Source: a virus
Virus record (IMG/VR): IMGVR_UViG_3300043570_002464
Span: 1-63,804 of that record
Length of the DNA: 63,804 nt
Strand: one strand, 5' to 3'
Shown here: in pieces, positions 57,330 to 63,774 of the stretch
How positions within the stretch are numbered: position 1 is the stretch's first letter
Layout of the letters: every line of letters starts with the position of its first letter
The notes under the pieces: model-generated
Told to the model about the DNA's origin: nothing
Databases searched by the model: none
What the model saw: the letters and a program-made list of their open reading frames with translations, nothing else
Translations under genes and position numbers: made by a program

Positions 57330-57415
57330 TGGTAGCCGCAGAGGGACTTGAACCCCCACGCCCGTTAGAGCACTTGATTTTGAGTCAAGGTTGTCTACCA
57401 TTCCAACATGCGGCC
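57330..57415 (-). tRNA. tRNA-Leu (CAA)
   Basis: Class II tRNA, anticodon loop CTCAAAA in CTTGA/TCAAG, acceptor GGCCGCA/TGCGGCT, encoded CCA. The 3' half is nearly identical to tRNA-Leu (TAA) at 56871, so the two arose by duplication. Confidence 0.92.
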
Positions 57416-57423
57416 ATAAAGTG

Positions 57424-57499
57424 AAGTGCTGGCGGTAGTGACCTGCGTCTCCGCGCCATTGGTTCATCAGCAGGTGAGTCATCCCCAATGTCAGCACTT
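57424..57499. ncRNA. Compact three-helix RNA element with loop-loop complementarity
   Basis: 76 nt closed by AAGTGCTG/CAGCACTT (8 bp). Inside are two hairpins: GCGG/CCGC (57432-57435 with 57451-57454) and CATTGG/CCAATG (57457-57462 with 57485-57490). The loop of the first contains ACCTGC (57441-57446) and that of the second GCAGGT (57470-57475), which are fully complementary and could form a 6-bp kissing pair. A T8 run follows on the plus strand. No tRNA cloverleaf fits. Strand undecided. Confidence 0.5.
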
Positions 57500-57511
57500 A
57501 TTTTTTTTCTG

Positions 57512-57719
57512 ACTGCGCGTTGGGTTGGTCATCCCAAGGTATGGCACCGCAGTTATGCTCCCCTTCGATATACAATCAAGTCATTACCTCAAGGACTCTA
57601 ATCTAACTATTATATCAGACCCGCGTGTCGGAAGTCGTTTCATTTCAATCAATAATAACCACGATTTTGTCATTGTATATCAGCCAGTAAATGAGGCGAC
57701 GAACCTCAAAGAATTTACT
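57512..57719. ncRNA. Structured non-coding region between two tRNA-Leu genes
   Basis: About 210 nt with ACTGCG/CGCAGT enclosing TTGGG/CCCAA (57512-57553), a long-range perfect 10-bp helix GATATACAAT/ATTGTATATC (57567-57576 with 57672-57681), and AGTAAAT/ATTTACT enclosing GAGG/CCTC (57686-57719). An open frame on the plus strand crosses it but runs on through the antisense of a tRNA and has no start signals. Confidence 0.45.
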
Positions 57720-57740
57720 ACCAGAAAAAAGTATTTAAAT

Positions 57741-57826
57741 TGGTGGGCGAGGTGGGATTCGAACCCACACGCCTTTCGGCACAAGTTCCTAAGACTTGCG
57801 TGTATATCCAGTTCCACCACTCGCCC
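57741..57826 (-). tRNA. tRNA-Leu (TAG)
   Basis: Class II tRNA, anticodon loop CTTAGGA in CAAGT/ACTTG, T-arm GTGGGTTCGAATCCCAC, acceptor GGGCGAG/CTCGCCC, encoded CCA. Third leucine isoacceptor of the island. Confidence 0.92.
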
Positions 57827-57833
57827 ACATAAA

Positions 57834-58295
57834 TTATTTTCGTTGAGAATGACAATTTGGACACAAGAATTGGAGATTTTCTTTCTTATTGTTTCTCCAA
57901 TTTTCGTCAATATGGTCCACTTCAAGTGTAATGGGTAATCCATTATATTCTTTACCTATTCCACATTTAACACACGTATATTCCTCTCCCGACTCTATCA
58001 ACGCACGTGTCATCATTTTTCCTTTCAATCTATATTCGGGGGAAAGATTGAATACTTCATCACACGTCTTCCGGGTCTTGAACGCTCTTTCTCTCGCAGC
58101 ACTTCTAAATGATTCTAGATTGACCTCAAAGTGAGAAGTATCAATTCCGAACTTTTTGATTTGACGCTTTATATGCGCGTGATTTCCACCGGACATTTTC
58201 ATTCCAAGGTAACGCATTACATCAGCATAAGACTTGGACTTGCCAACGGTGTCTTCTAAAATTTCTTTAGTATATTTGTATTTGATGTTTGCCAT
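57834..58295 (-). CDS. HNH homing endonuclease
   Basis: 153 residues from ATG 58295; the TTG at 58301 is not needed. The N-terminal 50 residues (SYADVMRYLGMKMSGGNHAH) form a DNA-binding helix-turn-helix. TCVKCG, then TLEVDHIDENWRNNKKEN and FLCPNCHSQRK give an intact HNH motif with zinc cysteines. A typical free-standing homing endonuclease, placed next to a tRNA gene. Confidence 0.87.
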   Translation of the reverse strand: MANIKYKYTKEILEDTVGKSKSYADVMRYLGMKMSGGNHAHIKRQIKKFGIDTSHFEVNLESFRSAARERAFKTRKTCDEVFNLSPEYRLKGKMMTRALIESGEEYTCVKCGIGKEYNGLPITLEVDHIDENWRNNKKENLQFLCPNCHSQRK

Positions 58296-58300
58296 ATACA

Positions 58301-58309
58301 ATAAATATA
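58301..58309 (-). promoter_or_regulatory. TATAYTTAT motif 5 nt from a start codon
   Basis: TATATTTAT on the minus strand, 5 nt before ATG 58295 of the HNH gene. Confidence 0.4.
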
Positions 58310-58432
58310 AAGAACTTTAGTCAAAAAGCATACAGAGTGGATTTTTTTCTCTTATTATTGCCATTTCAACTATCTTTATCAAAGAACAAACATAACTATA
58401 CACATTATATTGTTCTCGTCAACTACAAACTA

Positions 58433-59089
58433 TCAAATCTTATCTAATTTAGAAACAATGTCACCCATTTCCATTTGTTTTAATTTCAATCCAATTGCTG
58501 CTGCCGCTGGACCACCCAATGCCATAACTTGATCTGGAATATAACTTGCAATTTGATCTGCAATATCATGTAAATTCATTGGAAGTATACTATGTGAATT
58601 TTTTACAAGCAACACCAATCCAACTGCTGCCATCAATATAAATTCTTTTGATTTTAATATATTGAGTTTACGAACTGTGTCTTTGCATCTTTCATTGTGT
58701 ATATTCATCATTGTTACAGGAATACATGGATGCATAACAGATAATTTATCAAATCCATTTTGATCAAATACAGCAAGTTTAACACTGCTATTTGCTACAA
58801 TACTTGCATTTCTTGGTGATCTACTAACCAATGCACCTTCTCCCAAAAATACACCTTGTCCAAGTGTGGCTAATTTCATCTTCTTTGGTCCTTTTAATAC
58901 ATCCACTTGACCATCAAGTATAATAAACATAAAGTCTCCTTTTTCACCTTCATTTATTATAAATGAACCAGCACTATACTCTTTTACTTCACAAAAAGTA
59001 GCCGCTTTTTTTACAAATTTTGGCGGCACTCCAGCAAACAAAGGACTATTTATTATATCAGTTGGTTTAACTTTGATCTTTTTAGCCAT
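58433..59089 (-). CDS. Cyclic-nucleotide-binding domain protein
   Basis: 218 residues. Residues 15-130 are a CNB domain: FAGVPPKFVKKAATFCEVKE, IINEGEKGDFMFIILDGQVD and the phosphate-binding cassette FLGEGALVSRSPRNASIVA with the expected Glu and Arg. There is no DNA-binding HTH as in CRP; the C-terminal 80 residues contain a hydrophobic segment (FILMAAVGLVLLV) and a Gly/Ala-rich stretch (VMALGGPAAAAIGLKL). It may sense a cyclic (di/oligo)nucleotide, for example a defence signal, or anchor to the membrane. Unusual in phages. Confidence 0.78.
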   Translation of the reverse strand: MAKKIKVKPTDIINSPLFAGVPPKFVKKAATFCEVKEYSAGSFIINEGEKGDFMFIILDGQVDVLKGPKKMKLATLGQGVFLGEGALVSRSPRNASIVANSSVKLAVFDQNGFDKLSVMHPCIPVTMMNIHNERCKDTVRKLNILKSKEFILMAAVGLVLLVKNSHSILPMNLHDIADQIASYIPDQVMALGGPAAAAIGLKLKQMEMGDIVSKLDKI

Positions 59090-59142
59090 ATATTATATAG
59101 AAATATATATAATATATATGACCAAAAGATATAATATATCAA

Positions 59143-59568
59143 TTAGTGTGCTTGCAGTTCGTCAACAATCAACAAAGCCCAAAATTTTGGAGATCCATAT
59201 TCATTGACTATCATATCAAAATTTTCTGGTGGATGAAACAATTTATTGGTGTCTTCATATCTACTAACCTTTGTTCTATCAACCCAAACAACATATGTAT
59301 CTTGTGTTATAAATGCTTCCTGCGCTTCTTTTGTTGGACACACAAAATCTGCTATAGCATAATTTCCAGACCTGACAACTATATCACATAGCACTTTCAT
59401 ACGACGTGCTTGTTCTATTCTATCTTCTATACTAAACGTCAAGTCTTTATTTATTTCTTTACGAATTTCGTCTGCATTGAAGTGTACTGCATTTAATGTA
59501 CTTGCTAACTCAGTTGCCAGTGTTGTTTTTCCTGCGCCGGGCAGTCCCATTATTAATATTTTTTTCAT
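59143..59568 (-). CDS. P-loop kinase (AAA_33/polynucleotide-kinase-like)
   Basis: 141 residues from ATG 59568 (MKKILIMGLPGAGKTTLATE); the TTG at 59580 is not needed. Walker A is GLPGAGKT at 8-15. FNADEIRKEINKDLTFSIED and ADFVCPTKEAQEAF resemble APS-kinase-like and polynucleotide-kinase-like small P-loop enzymes, and VVWVDRTKVSRYEDTNKLF the lid region. Possible 5'-OH nucleic-acid or small-molecule kinase. There is no phosphatase domain. Confidence 0.75.
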   Translation of the reverse strand: MKKILIMGLPGAGKTTLATELASTLNAVHFNADEIRKEINKDLTFSIEDRIEQARRMKVLCDIVVRSGNYAIADFVCPTKEAQEAFITQDTYVVWVDRTKVSRYEDTNKLFHPPENFDMIVNEYGSPKFWALLIVDELQAH

Positions 59569-59674
59569 TCTGTTTTTCAAGTATCTTTATTAGATCACGT
59601 ATCTGTATACACTTTCCTTTATATTCGGTAAATTGTTCCTTTGGAAGAATTCTTAGTAGATCAATTTCACTCAT
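59510..59674 (-). CDS. Small hypothetical protein overlapping the kinase start
   Basis: 54 residues from ATG 59674 (MSEIDLLRILPKEQFTEYKG). The last 19 codons overlap the kinase gene in another frame. The first 35 residues look like a genuine helical protein; the C-terminal part (RRRKNNTGN) is the antecedent frame of the kinase P-loop region. Possibly translationally coupled. Moderate support only. Confidence 0.4.
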   Translation of the reverse strand: MSEIDLLRILPKEQFTEYKGKCIQIRDLIKILEKQNEKNINNGTARRRKNNTGN

Positions 59675-59727
59675 TTTTAATATTGCAATTATTACTCAAT
59701 AATACATATATGTCAATATACAATAAT

Positions 59728-59803
59728 TGGAGCCACCGGTTGGAATCGGACCAACTTCTTATTCATTACCAATGAATTGTTCACCCATATGAACTTCGGC
59801 GGC
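59728..59803 (-). tRNA. tRNA-Thr (GGT)
   Basis: Acceptor GCCGCCG/CGGTGGC, D-stem GTTC/GAAC, anticodon arm ATTCA-TTGGTAA-TGAAT, T-arm GTTGG-TCCGATT-CCAAC, encoded CCA. The T-loop starts TC instead of TTC. Confidence 0.85.
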
Positions 59804-59811
59804 ACTAAAAA

Positions 59812-59887
59812 TGGAAGTAGCGGTGGGAATTGAACCCACATAGAACGGCTTATGAAACCGCTGCCTTAACCAATCGACCTCGCTACC
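59812..59887 (-). tRNA. tRNA-Met or tRNA-Ile2 (CAT)
   Basis: Acceptor GGTAGCG/CGCTACT, anticodon loop TTCATAA, T-arm GTGGG-TTCAATT-CCCAC, encoded CCA. The G1:U72 pair argues against an initiator tRNA; elongator Met and lysidine-modified Ile cannot be told apart by sequence alone. Confidence 0.85.
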
Positions 59888-60247
59888 ATAAATAGCCGAG
59901 TAAACTAGTTCACACAATATTTTGGCTTGGTTTGGAATCAAGTTGAATATTATACTAGTTACTCTTTGCTAAAAATCTAATAAAATATTTGAGAATACCT
60001 AGTTGCTAACCTAGAATGATGATGCTACAGTAGGTGTCTATCAACCGCCAGACATTCTACCTCTTGGCTGTGCTGAAACTCTGCTATTATACGATGTGCT
60101 TGTACATCTACATCTAAGATGAGCATTACCTCGTAGTTAGACGACCAATCCTTTTGGACTGACGCAGCTTGCTTACTAAGTTCCCTCTAGCGAGGTTGCA
60201 AGCGTCACAATTATCATCGGGCCAAGTGCCTTTTTTATTCTCAAAAT
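59888..60247. other. Non-coding hairpin-rich interval of 360 nt between tRNA-Met and tRNA-Ile
   Basis: No credible open frame. Seen: a long imperfect hairpin 59898-59964 (GAGT-A-AACTAGT with ACTAGTTACTC, enclosing AATATT/AATATT and CTTG/CAAG); a CTAG-based stem near 60003-60018; AGAATG/CATTCT around 60016-60063; GATGT/ACATC near 60099; and a strong bulged stem 60160-60207. Any of these may be parts of longer processed RNAs or relics of tRNA genes. Confidence 0.5.
60160..60207. ncRNA. Strong bulged hairpin element
   Basis: TGACGC/GCGTCA plus CTTGC/GCAAG stacked with one bulged base form an 11-bp stem around an inner CCTC/GAGG hairpin. Lies 40 nt from tRNA-Ile. No protein or tRNA model fits. 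Confidence 0.4.
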
Positions 60248-60322
60248 TGGTCCTCCCGGTAGGACTCGAACCCACAACCATGCCCCTATAAAGAGCCAGC
60301 TCTACCATTAAGCTACGAGAGG
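60248..60322 (-). tRNA. tRNA-Ile (TAT), anticodon arm imperfect
   Basis: Acceptor CCTCTCG/CGGGAGG, D-arm GCTT/GAGC, T-arm GTGGG-TTCGAGT-CCTAC, encoded CCA. The anticodon arm GGCTC-TTTATAG-GGGCA has one mismatch; with T33 fixed the anticodon reads TAT (ATA codon). Isotype is less certain than the tRNA itself. Confidence 0.75.
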
Positions 60323-60336
60323 AAAATATCAAAGAA

Positions 60337-60414
60337 CGAGGAAGACACATATTGCGGTTCGTGTCCTTCGGAGGAAAGCCTACCCGTTACCTCCGTGTGA
60401 TCAATTCATCACAC
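60337..60414. ncRNA. Three-hairpin element upstream of tRNA-Ile
   Basis: GACAC/GTGTC (60344-60365), GGAGG/CCTCC (60370-60374 with 60390-60394) and GTGTGAT/ATCACAC (60395-60401 with 60408-60414) occur in direct succession. The region lies between the predicted transcription start near 60423 and the tRNA. It could be the leader of the tRNA transcript or a separate small RNA. Confidence 0.4.
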
Positions 60415-60429
60415 CCTTTTCTTGATTAA

Positions 60430-60458
60430 GATAGTGGCAGAATTTTATCTAAAGTCAA
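60430..60458 (-). promoter_or_regulatory. Candidate promoter of the tRNA/RNA island
   Basis: TTGACT (60458-60453), 17-nt spacer, ACTATC (60435-60430). It faces the RNA elements and tRNA-Ile. Confidence 0.45.
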
Positions 60459-60466
60459 CAACTTTC

Positions 60467-60718
60467 TTAATCTTTTTTATCACCAAACATCAGTTTGTTG
60501 GCAACAGCATCAATGTTGTGATATGCTTGACTGATAAGATCAATCATCCAAGGTTCCAACTTAACATCACTTGATTTCATTATTTCTAGCATTTTTTCAG
60601 ACTTTTGATTCAATCCATTCAACTGTGTAGTTGTCATTTGTTCTTGTTTTTCTGGATTAAGTTCTACTATTTCATCCATCACTTCTTTGATAAGATTTTT
60701 GAGTTCTGATTTCTTCAT
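60467..60718 (-). CDS. Leader-motif protein (MKKSELKNLIKEVMDE)
   Basis: 83 residues. The N-terminus MKKSELKNLIKEVMDEIVEL is the same leader as in the 15.5-16.6 kb genes, 44 kb away. The remainder is a helical protein without similarity to them (MLEIMKSSDVKLEPWMIDLI). It has a TATATTTAT motif 8 nt before the ATG. Role of the leader unknown. Confidence 0.65.
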   Translation of the reverse strand: MKKSELKNLIKEVMDEIVELNPEKQEQMTTTQLNGLNQKSEKMLEIMKSSDVKLEPWMIDLISQAYHNIDAVANKLMFGDKKD

Positions 60719-60726
60719 AAGTTATT

Positions 60727-60735
60727 ATAAATATA
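60727..60735 (-). promoter_or_regulatory. TATAYTTAT motif 8 nt from a start codon
   Basis: TATATTTAT on the minus strand, 8 nt before ATG 60718. Confidence 0.4.
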
Positions 60736-60748
60736 TATGAATATAACA

Positions 60749-60778
60749 AAAAACCCAACCATTTAAGGTTGGGTTTTT
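60749..60778. terminator. Hairpin terminator of the TPS adhesin gene
   Basis: AAAAACCCAACC-ATTTAA-GGTTGGGTTTTT, 12-bp stem with flanking A/T runs, 24 nt after the adhesin stop. Confidence 0.82.
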
Positions 60779-60802
60779 GAAGTATACACTTTATAATATC
60801 TA

Positions 60803-62776
60803 TTATGACTGTGGAGCCTTGTATCCTTTGGCAATGATGCTTGGACTCTTGTTATTCAAGTTTGTGATCAAACTCAAATTACTCAAGTCAACATTTCCAC
60901 CAGACAATACTGTAACAGCATTAACAGCGCGGAAGTTTGCAGCAGGAACAAAATCCCCACCAACAACAACATTGAATGTATCAGCGACTACTGGCAATAT
61001 ACCAGTTGTAATAACATCGAATGTACTTTTTACGGTTGCATTAGCAGCGCGAAGAGAAACAAGGTTTAAAGTTGTTTCTTCGGTGATTGTGGCAGTACCG
61101 GCAGTACCAACATCAACTGTGATGCCACCAAAGCCGTTGCCAGCATTTGATAGCGTCAATCCAGTTCCAACAAAGTTTGATGCACCCAAGGCATATACCT
61201 TTGTGTCAACCGCTTGAGCGATTGCTCCAGCAGAAGTAACTGTTAGTGTGCCACCCGTGGTTGTTGAGCCGAGAGTCACTGCGCCCGTTGATGCAACAGA
61301 AGCGTTGCCAGTTGCAGTTGTGGATATAGACAATGCACCGTTGTTGGCAAACACAATATCATTGCCGATGATTGTGTAATTTCCAGCAGAGTTTGTGGCA
61401 GCACCGAGTGTTATATTTCCAGTGCCCACAACAGAAACTAATGAGCTATTAACTACACCAGTTGTCGGAGTTTGAAAAATATAATCAACAGAACGCAATG
61501 TCAACTTTGGTGTGTTAACAACGTTTAGTTGTGTGGCTGCATCTTCAAAGATCAAGGCTTCGCCAGTAGCAGATACGCTAACTGGACCAAAACTGTGTTG
61601 TCCTTTGTCGATAGTAACATTTCCAGCAGTTGCGGTGAAAGATGTTCCGCCATAAACAAAGATTCTGGACGAAGTGTCAGTCACGGCGGCACCAGTAAAA
61701 GAAGCACCAGCCAAACCTTCAACTTGCACCTTGCCCAATGTCAAATTGCCACCAGCAGATACGCTAGTTGCACCAACACCAGAATTGGTGACATTTACGG
61801 CAAGAGATGCGGGAGCGGATATTTGTACTGTGCCATTACCAACTGCGGTAACAGAAGGCGTACCAGCACCAGAACCAACATTAACAGTGACGTTTGTGCC
61901 AGTTACGGTTGTGTTGCTTGTGCTGATACGATCGGCTAGAATTGTTCCAGCCGTGACGTTCAGCGTCTTGGCTTGTATTGTGCCAGTAGCAACCGAAGAA
62001 AACGCACTTGTAGAATTTCCATTGACCACTAGGTTATTGGTGATAATTGTGTTGTTGCCAGCAGAACCAATTGTAGTTGTTCCAGTTGGATTATTGATAG
62101 TCAAATTGCCAGCGATATAAGCCATACCAGCAGAACCCACAGTAACATTACCATCGGCATTGAGCACGAGATTTCCTTGAGACAATACACCACCGACCGT
62201 GATATTCTTGGAAACAAGAGTAATATTTTCGCTTACTGCAATGATTGCACCATTGCTGATGGTTGTATTACCAGCTACAGGAACCAGACCGTCTTGGGAC
62301 GGAAGAAATCCATTTTGCTGGAAATAAAAACTAGCAAATGATGTGTTGTCGGATGTGCTCAAGCCCAAACGGTTGACATCAATTCGGGCACTTCCACCAA
62401 TCAAAATGCCATTTGGATTCAGAACATATACATTACCGTTAGAGGAAAGTGTACCGTTGATGGTTGAAGATGCTCCACCAGCAACAATGTTTAGTACGGA
62501 TGCATTATTGGAAGGAAGTGTATAGTTTAGTGCATCTCCAATAGCAATAGTATCCGTGCCACTTCCAAAGTTCTGCCATGTAAGCACAGACTTGTTTGGG
62601 GCGACGATACTAAGAGTAGTACCTGCACCTGTAACTGTTACACCCGATGTTGTTTGTAGGTTTGTGGATGTAATGCCGGGAATGGCAAATACACTGGTCA
62701 CAGTGACCACAAACAGCATCATAGAAGCAAAGAGCTTCACAAGCAGCGAGTTATTTTGTGTGTTATTATATTTCAT
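60803..62776 (-). CDS. Secreted TPS-domain (filamentous haemagglutinin-like) adhesin
   Basis: 657 residues. A signal peptide occupies about residues 1-31 (LFASMMLFVVTVTSVFA). Residues 60-170 form the TPS domain: LTWQNFGSGTDTIAIGDAL, LNGTLSSNGNVYVLNPNGI with the N-P-N-G-I signature, and ARIDVNRLGLSTSD. The rest is beta-helix repeats of Gly/Asn/Thr/Val (NGNVTVGSAG-type). TPS proteins are exported through an Omp85 TpsB pore, which is not in this window, so a host TpsB would be needed. It may be a host-surface adhesin acquired by the phage. Confidence 0.85.
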   Translation of the reverse strand: MKYNNTQNNSLLVKLFASMMLFVVTVTSVFAIPGITSTNLQTTSGVTVTGAGTTLSIVAPNKSVLTWQNFGSGTDTIAIGDALNYTLPSNNASVLNIVAGGASSTINGTLSSNGNVYVLNPNGILIGGSARIDVNRLGLSTSDNTSFASFYFQQNGFLPSQDGLVPVAGNTTISNGAIIAVSENITLVSKNITVGGVLSQGNLVLNADGNVTVGSAGMAYIAGNLTINNPTGTTTIGSAGNNTIITNNLVVNGNSTSAFSSVATGTIQAKTLNVTAGTILADRISTSNTTVTGTNVTVNVGSGAGTPSVTAVGNGTVQISAPASLAVNVTNSGVGATSVSAGGNLTLGKVQVEGLAGASFTGAAVTDTSSRIFVYGGTSFTATAGNVTIDKGQHSFGPVSVSATGEALIFEDAATQLNVVNTPKLTLRSVDYIFQTPTTGVVNSSLVSVVGTGNITLGAATNSAGNYTIIGNDIVFANNGALSISTTATGNASVASTGAVTLGSTTTGGTLTVTSAGAIAQAVDTKVYALGASNFVGTGLTLSNAGNGFGGITVDVGTAGTATITEETTLNLVSLRAANATVKSTFDVITTGILPVVADTFNVVVGGDFVPAANFRAVNAVTVLSGGNVDLSNLSLITNLNNKSPSIIAKGYKAPQS

Positions 62777-62882
62777 ATATTATTATTTAGTTTTCGTCTT
62801 TAGACGTTTGAACCGATAAATATGATACACGCTTACCAATTTGGCAAGATAATTTTTTATATAAAAACTGCGATGTTATGTT

Positions 62883-63557
62883 TTAGTCCAACTCTCTATG
62901 ATCATATACATTCCAACCATCTGGTTTGCGAGTGTCGCCAAACTTGCGATTAAACATCCAATATAATTTGGTTAAAAATGACGGCCAAACCCACATTTTT
63001 GCATGTGTACCAACAAGATTGATAGAATCTTTATCAACATATTTGCCACGAATAATGATTGGTCCACCATCTTTATTTTTGCAATTGATAAAAGTAAAGC
63101 GACGAGCTTTTGGACGATCTTGTTGATCATATATGCTATAATCACCTATTAAAATATCATTGAATATGCAACTATGAAATGTTACATCATGTACACCAGC
63201 TTTTATACCAATGTCGCATTGTTCTGCTATAGTATACTGTGATGCTACAGGCTTGCGTACAGTGTTTTCAAATATACATTCAGTAAATGTAACATTGCCA
63301 CCACGCACCATATCAAATGCTCGTGCAGTGCCATTCTTGAATGTGCATCTATTATATTCAAGACCAAATGTTAATGAGGCTTTGCCTCCCCAGCGTGCAT
63401 CTTGACCATCTATGATACAGTCATTTACTTTAGAATCATCATTTTGACTGAAACAAAGCACAGAAAGACCATCTGTTTGTAGATTTTCTGTGTTTGGATT
63501 GAATGAGTCAGACTTATTAAATGTCTGACCGTTTAGTATTATATTATTAGTAGCCAT
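62883..63557 (-). CDS. Right-handed beta-helix protein (tailspike-like)
   Basis: 224 residues from ATG 63557 (MATNNIILNGQTFNKSDSFN). The longer reading to 63662 overlaps tRNA-Thr. Successive rungs such as VNDCIIDGQDARWGGKAS, NRCTFKNGTARAFD, FTECIFENT and FHSCIFNDIL give a parallel beta helix of pectate-lyase type. No signal peptide, so a virion tailspike is likelier than an exported enzyme. The last 40 residues (MWVWPSFLTKLYWMF) are aromatic. Confidence 0.75.
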   Translation of the reverse strand: MATNNIILNGQTFNKSDSFNPNTENLQTDGLSVLCFSQNDDSKVNDCIIDGQDARWGGKASLTFGLEYNRCTFKNGTARAFDMVRGGNVTFTECIFENTVRKPVASQYTIAEQCDIGIKAGVHDVTFHSCIFNDILIGDYSIYDQQDRPKARRFTFINCKNKDGGPIIIRGKYVDKDSINLVGTHAKMWVWPSFLTKLYWMFNRKFGDTRKPDGWNVYDHRELD

Positions 63558-63565
63558 AGCTACCA

Positions 63566-63574
63566 ATAAGTATA
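63566..63574 (-). promoter_or_regulatory. TATAYTTAT motif 8 nt from a start codon
   Basis: TATACTTAT on the minus strand, 8 nt before ATG 63557 of the beta-helix gene. Confidence 0.4.
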
Positions 63575-63602
63575 GTATATATGAACTTATAATATACCAA
63601 TA

Positions 63603-63677
63603 TGGAGCAGCATCCGAGAATCGAACTCGGTTTTCAAGTTTACGAAACTTGCACATCACCATTTATGTTTATGCTGC
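63603..63677 (-). tRNA. tRNA-Thr (CGT)
   Basis: Acceptor GCAGCAT/ATGCTGC, D-stem ACAT/ATGT, anticodon arm CAAGT-TTCGTAA-ACTTG, T-arm CCGAG-TTCGATT-CTCGG, encoded CCA. Confidence 0.9.
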
Positions 63678-63682
63678 AAAAT

Positions 63683-63774
63683 TGGCGGAAAAAGTAGGAT
63701 TCGAACCCACGGTAGACTTGCGCCTACTTCCGATTTCAAGTCGGACGCCTTAGACCGGACTCAGCCATTTTTCC
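63683..63774 (-). tRNA. tRNA-Ser (TGA)
   Basis: Class II tRNA with a long variable arm, anticodon loop CTTGAAA in CCGA/TCGG, acceptor GGAAAAA/TTTTTCC, discriminator G, encoded CCA. Confidence 0.92.

Noticed and set aside
57424-57499. Hammerhead ribozyme, because CTGATGA occurs on the minus strand
   Set aside because: The GAAA partner box and a cleavage triplet at the right place in stem III are missing; the helices around it do not fit.
57525-57938. Plus-strand open frame of 137 codons
   Set aside because: It runs antisense through the whole tRNA-Leu (TAG) and into the HNH gene, and its first half is the hairpin-rich non-coding region.
60000-60075. A further tRNA gene (a stem-loop resembling an anticodon arm and a GGTAGA segment)
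   Set aside because: No acceptor pairing, no proper D-stem and no standard T-loop could be built; perhaps a decayed tRNA.
60777-62120. Several long plus-strand open frames opposite the TPS adhesin
   Set aside because: They are antisense shadows of a low-complexity Gly/Thr/Val-rich gene that lacks minus-sense stops on its complement; composition is not protein-like.
46462-62776. That the window is a bacterial chromosome, given tyrosinase, barrel protein, adhesin and tmRNA
   Set aside because: Gene density, tiny overlapping genes, gp1-like kinase, RNA ligase, homing endonucleases and fibre-like genes surround them without a break in style or composition.
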